Assembly (NCBI GenBank): GCA_022818135.1
Contig: JAFMSR010000005.1
Coordinates: 30,479,600 to 30,543,599 of the forward strand
Source of the DNA: Saxidomus purpurata
Lineage: Eukaryota; Mollusca; Bivalvia; Venerida; Veneridae
Direction of reading: 5' to 3'
Length of the DNA stretch: 64,000 nucleotides
This document shows, one piece after another, positions 59,001-64,000 of the stretch. Positions within the stretch are counted from its first letter, which is position 1; every line of letters begins with the position of its first letter. Position numbers and translations under genes: made by a program. The notes beneath the pieces are model-generated. The model was given only the letters and a program-made list of their open reading frames with translations. It did no database searches and was not told the origin of the DNA.

Positions 59001-61444
59001 ATGTACTCTTGTCTGTAGATGGAGGTTATGATGGTAAAAAAGTATGGTAAGTTTCAAAGCCATACCTCTAATACTTTTGAAATAAAGGGGGTGGGTGGTG
59101 GTCGAAAAGCCACCCCCTTAACCAAGGTTTGACCCCATCCCCCCCCCCAACCAGTAGGATAGCTCCCCTTTTCATAGAAAAGTCGAGCTAAAAATCATAG
59201 ATAAAAGCATTGATCCACGTATATGTTGTAACAAAGTATAATTTTTCTTTCCATTACATTAATATAGTTCACTTGTGTTTATAAAATTAAGTATCAACCA
59301 TTAAAACCCGCCAGTGCAGAATCCACAATAGGCTTGCATATTTCATCAAAAATGTCAACTGTGACAGTGGTGTCATCAAACACTCGATCTGTAAAAATGA
59401 TGAAATAAAACATAATTATTATTCTGGGCCTAACACATGCACATCAAAAGTTTTAGTATTCTTTTCCAAAACCAAAGTGTAAAAAATACATGAACTTAAA
59501 CATTTCCCTCAACCATTACTACAAGAATAGTAAATTCAAGCTTAAAGCGACTGCACTCCAGATGGACAAGTTACGATAAAAAAGAAAATTTTCAATTTCA
59601 AGAAAACAATTGTCATTACTGTTCAGGGGCTTGTATTATGATAAGTGACAAGTTTTCTAACAAAAGAAACATTTAAATGTGTTGTTTTGCTTATTTTTAT
59701 TGTAGAAAATATCACCCGTGACTAACGGGGTGGGCTCTTTGGTATATCATATTTTTAACTCGCATCAAATCAGCTGACTCCGTAGTGTAGTAGGTTAAGC
59801 CTCTGTAAATTTTTTTGTAAGCGCAAAGATCCGAGTTCAAAACCTGGCTCGGGTAAAAAAATTTTCTACCTTTTATTTTTAGCCATTACACAAAGAAAAT
59901 AATCTTGATGCTGACAAATTGAATATATATTGATTTTACCAAAAAATTAAAATTTACTAAGAATTTGGAGTGCAGTCGCTTTAAAAGTCTAAGTGTAAAA
60001 TATGCAATAATTTATCAAATGCCTCCTTAAAAAACGCATGCTTAATTTCTTTAATAAGGCTAGAGTTTTTTACCCCAATATTTCATTAAAAAACCTGGCA
60101 ATTTTGCAAAAATCTCAGCATTAATCTAATCTATTATGGCATATAACAGGCTAGTAACATTACTTGATCGGGCTTTGAACCCCAATCAAGCTTTTATTGC
60201 CTGATTGGGCATAAATTAATGAAAGAAACTAAGAATTATGTTTTTTTAGAAATATAATTATTTACTGAATTTCTTTAAAAGTCATACATTTCTTCAACTA
60301 GTGTTCCTTGTTATAAACACCAGGAATCTGGAATACATATGATTCCAGGTTCCTGTATTTAAACATCTCCTTTACATCCAAATAAAATTTATGATTTTTT
60401 TTGTTCAAAAGGCTTGGTTTATTTTACATTGAAAGTACAATGCAAAGTGAAAGTAAAAATGCTAGAATTCTGGTGCAAGAAGTGGCTGATTATCATGAAT
60501 ATAGTTGGTTGATGTTGACTCCTAACATAATGTAATGTTACAAGGAACATTCTAGGGCTTTAAAATACTTTACAAAATATCTATAACTTCTGTTGATAGA
60601 AATAAGCCTGATCAGGCAATTTAGGCTTATTTTTAAATTTATACTAATTTATTTTAGCTCGATTGTGAAGAAAGCTTTTAGCTTATTGATTCACTCTCAA
60701 TAAAGGCTTGCTTGAGGGGAGTGGTGGTGTAGATGTTAAGATGTTGGCCGCTCATCAAGGAGGTTGCGGGTTCAGGCCCCACTGGAGTCACGAACGTACT
60801 TCATCATATGACACCAGTAGGAACTGGTACTTCCAGGAAGTGAACCTGACAGTGACTCGATAAGCTCCTTGTAAGCTTTCTTCACAACCAAGCTAAAAAT
60901 AAATAAGAATAAACTTAAGGCTTGCTTGCACTTCTATGCCAGATTGGGCAATGACTTGTAAGAAGCCATTGATTTTTTTTGGTTGTGAACAATACAAAAA
61001 CAATCTTTTGCAAATGTTTATCTTTCATTTACCAAACATGTATGGAGTTGGTTTCCTTCCATTTACATCAGTTTCTTCACAGCATATAGAATTGTCAAGT
61101 ACTGTCCAGTGGGATTTAAGCCCATTTGTCAACTCTCTAAAAACAATAACAAAAAGTTACAGCCTTGGGTACCGGATGGAGAAGTTTCTGGATAGCAGTA
61201 AATATTTATAATTACCATGCAAATACCTGCTGTAAAATATTAATAAATATCTTTTACCCGTTTAGGACGTTGAGAGCGACAAAGTAGTTCTTTTGATGTC
61301 GGTTAGATAGTAAGATAGCATGTACCAAATATAAAACAAAAATACTTCGCGGAAACTGATTACAATGCATAAACGTACAAAAAGCGCATACTTTTGGATA
61401 AGTTGGCGAATTCTTATGGCTACTTGAATGTTGTCTGAAGCCAT
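31677..61444 (-). CDS. CENPE: Centromere-associated kinesin CENP-E (kinesin-7), 30 exons, 2528 residues
   Basis: Plus-end kinesin that links kinetochores to microtubules and moves chromosomes to the spindle equator. Exons, in coding order: 61392-61444, 61033-61136, 59299-59388, 57912-58030, 57442-57552, 56879-56963, 56536-56603, 56146-56202, 55288-55418, 54812-54944, 54284-54403, 53737-53892, 52724-52775, 51101-51326, 50242-50365, 45893-49064, 45471-45601, 44877-45044, 43442-44296, 42603-43019, 41969-42067, 41412-41471, 40836-40928, 39872-40052, 37916-38015, 36970-37067, 34897-35042, 33155-33348, 32571-32647, 31677-31843. All have GT/AG borders and matching phases; the sum is 7587 nt. The motor (about 1-330) shows the P-loop GQSSSGKT (89-96), switch I NDRSSRSH (198-205), switch II DLAGSE (233-238) and [15 protein letters not shown] in exon 13 is a CENP-E-type post-motor motif. 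Residues 540-2400 are coiled coil. The C-terminus is CKTT. Human CENP-E is about 2700 residues. Confidence 0.95.
32070..32195. repeat. Two long poly-C tracts in CENP-E intron 29
   Basis: One run of about 57 C (32070-32126) and one of about 37 C (32159-32195) are separated by about 32 bases. These lengths are unusual and probably inexact in the assembly. The poly-Gly and poly-Pro open frames across them are not genes. Confidence 0.9.
33577..34524. mobile_element. ACAAGAGCTGTCAG ... GTCGAGCTAAAAA element, copy 1 (CENP-E intron 27)
   Basis: Starts ACAAGAGCTGTCAGTAGGAC followed by GCTCGACTTTTTTAGTGC, and ends CTTTTCATAGAAAAG then TCGAGCTAAAAA. The interior consists of diverged units of about 150-165 bp sharing GGGCCATAATTCTGTCAAAA, TTGACAGAGTTAT and GATGGTAAACAAGTA. 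Two further copies lie at 51594-52580 and 58210-59194. The 3' hairpin followed by CTAA suggests a Helitron-type element; this is an inference. Confidence 0.8.
35484..35738. mobile_element. MITE with 22-24 bp terminal inverted repeats, 255 bp
   Basis: Left end GGGCTTTTTCGGAAATGTTACT; right end is its near-perfect reverse complement (AGTAACATTACCGAAAAAGCCC). The interior holds further palindromes of the GTTACTCGAGTAAC type. It lies in CENP-E intron 26. The open frames inside are not genes. Confidence 0.85.
35895..36055. mobile_element. Fragment of the GGGCCAAGATGG ... GCTCACCTGA repeat family
   Basis: Begins GAAAGGGCCAAGATGGTCC and CGCTCACCTGA, and ends with the hairpin GAGCACTTCATGCTC, then ATGTAAG and CTAA. 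Relatives are at 11818-12130 (left end) and about 40280-40476 (right end, GAGCTCAGGTGAGCTAAAAA). In CENP-E intron 26. Confidence 0.65.
36089..36808. mobile_element. ACAAGAGCCATG element with three ~150-bp tandem units
   Basis: The left end ACAAGAGCCATGTTACACATG contains a hairpin (CATGttacaCATG). Three units follow, each with GTAGGCAAAGTAGAGTTATT, CTACCAATGTGCTATGTC and CTCAAGTACTTTTGGAG, spaced 143-154 bp apart. The right end has GGATGGACGGACGG and a GC hairpin CGCCTTCGGCG. In CENP-E intron 26. Confidence 0.7.
38329..39859. mobile_element. ACAAGAGCTGTCACATGACAGC element with six ~165-bp tandem units
   Basis: The left end ACAAGAGCTGTCACATGAC continues GCTCGACTATTCGAA; the right end is TTCGAATAGTCGAGC then TAAAAAT. 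The core repeats AAGGGGCATAAATCTGTCAA, CAGAGTTATGAGGATTG and GAGTTTCAAGTCAATACC about six times with a period near 165 bp. It ends 12 bp inside CENP-E intron 24, just beyond the donor of exon 24. Confidence 0.8.
40280..40476. mobile_element. Right-end fragment of the GAGCTCAGGTGAGCTAAAAA repeat
   Basis: Contains GGTTCAGTGGTTTAGGAG and terminates CATGAGCACACTGAGCTC, then AGGTGAGCTAAAAAT. The terminal GAGCTAAAAAT is shared with the 33577, 38329, 51594 and 58210 elements, although the bodies differ. In CENP-E intron 23. Confidence 0.6.
42229..42372 (-). mobile_element. tRNA-derived SINE fragment (CENP-E intron 20)
   Basis: Read on the minus strand, TAGCTCAATCATTGTGGTG is followed about 30 bp later by a box-B-like GGGTTTTGAATCCC. 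This is the arrangement of a tRNA-derived Pol III promoter. The rest has no coding content. Confidence 0.5.
44636..44800 (+). mobile_element. tRNA-derived SINE (CENP-E intron 18)
   Basis: Box-A-like TGGTGCAAAGG at 44645-44655 and box-B-like GGTTTGAACC at 44689-44698 have tRNA spacing. The head GAGGTGGTG and the phrase TTGGCCGCT resemble the SINE at 60717. The tail repeats GCACCAGAAT. Not a functional tRNA: the cloverleaf does not close. Confidence 0.6.
45893..49064 (-). CDS. CENPE: CENP-E exon 16, a single 3172-nt coiled-coil exon
   Basis: This exon encodes residues 544-1601 with no stop and contains only heptad-type sequence rich in Glu, Lys, Leu and Gln. Repeated blocks of the form ...[10 protein letters not shown]..., ...EILDLKEKI... 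and ...[10 protein letters not shown]... give a quasi-periodic look. The stalk of CENP-E is a long flexible coiled coil that acts as a tether between kinetochore and motor. An 11-residue in-frame duplication is present near its start (48786-48850). Antisense open frames over this exon are shadows. Confidence 0.93.
49248..49805. mobile_element. MITE-like repeat copy 2 (inverted) followed by a partial copy 3
   Basis: 49248-49687 is the reverse complement of the repeat at 29264-29710. It is followed at about 49703-49805 by the first ~100 bp of the same repeat in direct orientation (AGTGAATTATAGAGTTTTCT). The two copies are head to head and form a large foldback in CENP-E intron 15. Non-coding. 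Confidence 0.78.
51594..52580. mobile_element. ACAAGAGCTGTCAG ... GTCGAGCTAAAAA element, copy 2 (CENP-E intron 13)
   Basis: Same ends and same internal order as the copy at 33577-34524. It is very similar over long stretches, such as the block around GGACAAGAATGAAAATTTTA. It has a local insertion near its right end (about 52517-52540) that is not in the other copies. Confidence 0.82.
53497..53760. repeat. CENPE: 55-bp minisatellite overlapping the CENP-E exon 12 splice donor
   Basis: The unit TGCTGGTTCCCTGTAAACTT followed by ACTTTAAGTGGTC recurs at 53605, 53660 and 53715 (period 55), with more diverged units at about 53497 and 53548. On the minus strand each recent unit contains AAAGTAAGTTTACAG. 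That is the end of exon 12 plus its donor (exon end at 53737). The real donor is therefore followed by duplicated donor copies. Confidence 0.85.
54284..61444 (-). CDS. CENPE: CENP-E motor domain, exons 1-11
   Basis: These eleven exons encode residues 1-357. The start [19 protein letters not shown] is short, as in kinesin-7. Exon 4 carries [19 protein letters not shown] with the ATP-binding P-loop. Exon 5 has [19 protein letters not shown]. Exon 7 carries [12 protein letters not shown] (switch I), exon 9 [10 protein letters not shown] (switch II), and exon 10 [20 protein letters not shown]. Exon 11 starts FASRAKNI and leads through the neck into the first coiled coil. All motor residues needed for ATP hydrolysis are present, so the protein should be an active motor. 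Confidence 0.95.
58210..59194. mobile_element. ACAAGAGCTGTCAG ... GTCGAGCTAAAAA element, copy 3 (CENP-E intron 3)
   Basis: Same ends and core as the copies at 33577 and 51594. A short duplication (CTTTAACTACTTTAACTA) distinguishes it near 58300. A C-rich patch near 59110-59155 interrupts its right part. Confidence 0.82.
59546..59980. mobile_element. TTAA-flanked MITE containing a tRNA-like segment, 435 bp
   Basis: Ends AGCGACTGCACTCCA and TGGAGTGCAGTCGCT are perfect inverted repeats with TTAA directly outside each (59542-59545 and 59981-59984). This fits a piggyBac-type non-autonomous element. Inside, about 59775-59860, lies CCGTAGTGTAGTAGGTTAAG and, later, CCGAGTTCAAAACCTGG. These are box A and box B of a tRNA-like sequence. 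In CENP-E intron 2. Confidence 0.78.
60717..60912 (+). mobile_element. tRNA-derived SINE (CENP-E intron 2)
   Basis: Box A TGGTGTAGATG at 60725-60735, box B GGGTTCAGGCCCC at 60768-60780, and an A-rich tail (CTAAAAATAAATAAGAATAA) near 60893-60912. The body contains GACACCAGTAGGAACTGG. Confidence 0.75.
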
Positions 61445-61522
61445 TTTTGTTGGTTGTTTTGGAGGATATTGTTGTTACAGCAATTAAAATTGATTTTGTT
61501 TAGTTTTCCTTTCTAATCATGT

Positions 61523-61551
61523 TTCAAAACACCGCTGTCCGACTTGATTGG
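61523..61551 (-). promoter_or_regulatory. CENPE: CCAAT box and CHR-like element in the CENP-E promoter
   Basis: On the minus strand CCAAT (61551-61547) is followed, 18 bp later, by TTTGAA (61528-61523), about 80 bp before the ATG. CCAAT (NF-Y) plus a CHR element (TTTGAA, bound by DREAM/MuvB and B-MYB) at roughly this spacing is the known layout of G2/M genes such as CENP-E in vertebrates. The motifs are short, so function is inferred. Confidence 0.5.
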
Positions 61552-61776
61552 CTGGCTTCGACAGGTAGTGTATAAAGACCGTCATGAGGAGAAATCCGGA
61601 CATCACCTGCACTACTTGCATTAGTTAAAAATCTTCGCAGCGTATGGTTTAAGAAAAAAAACTTTTAAAGACTAGGCCAGTGACCATTTATATAATTGAC
61701 AAGTTTCATCTGATTTGATTTAAATAGTTTTCAATGCTTGAAAATTAAAGAAATAGTCATCGATGATAACTTTAAT

Positions 61777-61814
61777 CACGGACCTATATACACATGTGTA
61801 TATAGTTCCGTGTT
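61777..61814. repeat. Near-perfect hairpin
   Basis: CACGGACCTATATACACATG continues as its own reverse complement TGTATATAGTTCCGTG, with one mismatched pair. It lies about 330 bp upstream of the CENP-E start. Its function is unknown. Confidence 0.8.
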
Positions 61815-62172
61815 TTAATCAGACCGTCTTCGTGTGTGACTAGCAGCACACTATCTAAGACTATAACTAGAACAAACTCTGTCAAGGCGCTTTGTCATTG
61901 AAAGTATTTGAAATGATTTTTTACACTGCTCCGAGACTGTGGTTTGGCTAAATCGCTATATGTATATAAGAGCGGACCCATTTGAACAACTTTAAATTGG
62001 ATTTTGAGGGCTAAGTCAGTATTAATTCTGCAACAGCTAGGTCAAGCAATAAGCAAGAGGGGATTTCACTTCAGAGTCGTACTTCTAGCTGTAGCAGTTT
62101 AATCCAAATTGATACTGGATATAAACGTTTAATAGGCAACTTAAGAATAACCCTGATGAGGTATTACTCATA

Positions 62173-63048
62173 TATGGAACGTAAAATCTACATATACTCA
62201 AATATTTGAAGAGGTCTTTAAATATTTGGAGAGCTCTTCAAATAATTTTAGAGGTCTCAATTTCAATTAGAGATATCTCCAAATAACTACAGCGCGCAAT
62301 AATTATAATAGAGAGGTCTTTAAATATTTGGAGAGCTCTCTTAGTCAATTTTTGATTTCAAAAAATAATTTAAAGCGTGCAATTAATTAATTGTAGACCT
62401 CTCCAATTCAGTTGAAGATATCAAAAATCAAGGTGTAATTCAGCTGTTTTTAAGATTGAAGAGGTCTCTAATTTAATTGAAGACCTCTCTTATTGTTTCT
62501 TGCGTGCTGTAAAACAATAACAGAGGTCTCCAATTCAAATAGAAAAGTCTTCAATTGAATTATAGATGTCTCTAAATCAATGGATTTAACCGCGCTACAA
62601 ACGAATTTTTTATATCTTTAATTGATTTATAGACCTCTCCAAATATTTTACAGAGCTCTCCAAATATTTAAAGACCTCTTCAAATAATTGAGTATATGTA
62701 GATTTGGCATGAATTCAAGAAATCTAAAATTGAATTTCGCCGCGCTCAAATTGATTTAGAGAGGTTTCTATTTGAATTCCAGACCTCTCTTATTTAATTT
62801 GTAGCGAGCTTTAAAACAATTAGAAAGGTCTTCAAATAAATTAGAGACCTCTTCAATTCAATTACAGAGCTCTTAAAAACAGCTGAAATACACCTTCATT
62901 TTTGATATCACTTGTAAATTGTAGAGGTCTTCAATTCATTTATTGCGCGCTTTAAATCAAATTTTGATATCATTAATTGAATTAGAGAGCTCTCCAAATA
63001 TTTAAAGACCTCTTCATATATTTGAGTATATGTAGATTTGGCGTTCCA
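62173..63048. mobile_element. 876-bp foldback element built of GAGGTCT/AGACCTC modules
   Basis: Terminal inverted repeats of about 65 bp start TATGGAACG / TGGAACG and run through CTACATATACTCAAATAT and GAGGTCTTTAAATATTTGGA. TACTCATA occurs directly outside both ends (62165-62172 and 63049-63056), an 8-bp duplication as in hAT elements. A third copy of the arm lies inside at about 62635-62705. More than a dozen GAGGTCT or AGACCTC motifs alternate in orientation. There is no coding frame. Confidence 0.8.
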
Positions 63049-63142
63049 TACTCATAACAGTCGAGCAGCTACTGGTAGACAGGAATGTCGTTTCCCCCCT
63101 CATTAAAATTAACCGGCTTATATAATAAAATAAAAATTAACC

Positions 63143-63375
63143 GCCTCGATAGCCTAGTGGTAGAGCGTCCGCTTCGAGTGCGGGAGGTCATGGGTTCGCT
63201 CCCTGGCCGCGTAAAAAATGGTACCAGTAGCTCCCTTGCTTGGCGCTCAGCATTACAAGGGAAGCTGACTTCTCTTCTTTCATACCCTCACGACGATGGA
63301 GACCATCAGGAATGAGGTGTCGAGAGTGATTAATATAAGTTGGAAACCTTGTTTCAATCGACCTAAAATAATTTA
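63143..63375 (+). mobile_element. tRNA-derived SINE with well-preserved head
   Basis: GCCTCGATAGCCTAGTGGTA (box A) and GGGTTCGCTCCC (box B, 63192-63203) are at tRNA spacing. Between them an anticodon-like stem CCGC/GCGG encloses the seven-base loop TTCGAGT. The 3' body, with GATGGAGACCATCAGGAATG, is not tRNA. I call it a SINE, not a tRNA gene. Confidence 0.78.
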
Positions 63376-63872
63376 GCATAAACTAAGCATCCCTCATTAA
63401 AAGCTTAAGGCAACCATTACTTGCCAGACTCCCCAACAACTCCTTGCAGAATATCCACGTAAATTAACTCAATCGCTTCGAGGAGTTTCTTTACTTGCAG
63501 AACAACAGAACATCGAATATACTTCTTAGTATACAGTGTCATCATCGAGATCTAAGGAAATCAACACATTTTCTACCTTCGGAATCAACTTTTGTCGCTA
63601 AGATGCTAGGGGAGAACTGTTGGATTTGTGCAGATTGAACAAAACATCCACACGGAAAGCAGGACAACGAATATCCTTTTATTTTAATTCTGATTATTAA
63701 ATACAAAATGTACACATGAGTAAAGTTGAAATTCCAATAAAAATGTAAGCGAATATCTGCATTTACTTTGTTTTATAAATAAATGAAGAGTTGCCACTGT
63801 ATGTTAAAAAACATCATAAACATTAGAATAGGACGTATTGATAGTTTCTGTCATGGGCACGAGGTTTGGATC

Positions 63873-63965
63873 GAAATATCCGTTACCGAGGGTAACTGGT
63901 TTGGGCGGGAACGAGGCTCTGCCGATTTCCCGCAAAACAGTTACCCGAGGTGAAGGATATTTCCA
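63873..63965. repeat. Foldback repeat, second copy (GAAATATCC ... GGATATTTC)
   Basis: Arms GAAATATCC, GGGTAACTG and the mirror CAGTTACCC, GGATATTTC. It matches the repeat at 26722-26813. Confidence 0.8.
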
Positions 63966-64000
63966 TCTGAGCCAAGTGTTTCATGATGGAAACTTCTTCT

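Noticed and set aside
63143..63215. A tRNA gene with CGA anticodon-like loop
   Set aside because: Acceptor stem does not close and a non-tRNA body follows directly; it is a SINE head.
1..64000. An operon or functional link between MAPRE and CENP-E
   Set aside because: Both act on microtubules, but they are separated by other genes and about 26 kb (29 kb from the canonical MAPRE exons), with no shared promoter; chance neighbourhood is the simpler reading.

Overview
The window is animal nuclear DNA, most likely from a bivalve mollusc. Genes are split into many short exons with GT/AG introns, the sequence is AT-rich, and the introns are full of short non-autonomous repeats of kinds familiar from clam and oyster genomes (elements starting ACAAGAG, elements with ~150-165 bp internal tandem cores, tRNA-derived SINEs). 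I found no bacterial gene organisation, no CRISPR array, no rRNA and no intact transposase or reverse transcriptase. The bivalve assignment is an inference from repeat style and protein similarity.

Layout: (1) 2112-2778, minus: the first coding exons of an EB1/MAPRE microtubule plus-end protein, running off the left edge, with a possible in-frame upstream exon at 5537-5697. (2) 5.7-15.2 kb: gene-free DNA with MITE-like and foldback repeats and a GTACGG-rich block. (3) 15205-17418, plus: a three-exon gene for an acidic, low-complexity 364-residue protein of unknown function, followed at 20894-22764 by a decayed tandem copy. (4) 24530-29040, plus: an eight-exon PHF24 gene (PHD finger plus two EF-hands, 378 residues). 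(5) 31677-61444, minus, convergent with PHF24: a 30-exon CENP-E kinesin gene. All exon phases join, and the exons sum to 7587 nt (2528 residues plus stop). (6) 61.4-64 kb: the CENP-E promoter, a ~0.9 kb foldback element, a tRNA-derived SINE and a hairpin repeat.

The genes do not form an operon or pathway. CENP-E and MAPRE both act on microtubules, but they lie about 26 kb apart (29 kb between canonical coding sequences) with two other loci between them, so I treat this as coincidence. Most of what is new is in the detail: a farnesylation-type C-terminus on CENP-E, a CCAAT plus CHR promoter layout expected of a G2/M gene, a minisatellite that copies a CENP-E splice donor, the intact/broken gene pair sharing CRE sites, several repeat families with common termini but different bodies, and a 33-bp palindrome with a 7-bp target duplication. 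I see no clear candidate for a wholly new biological system; the unrecognised acidic gene pair and the multi-family repeats with shared ends are the closest.
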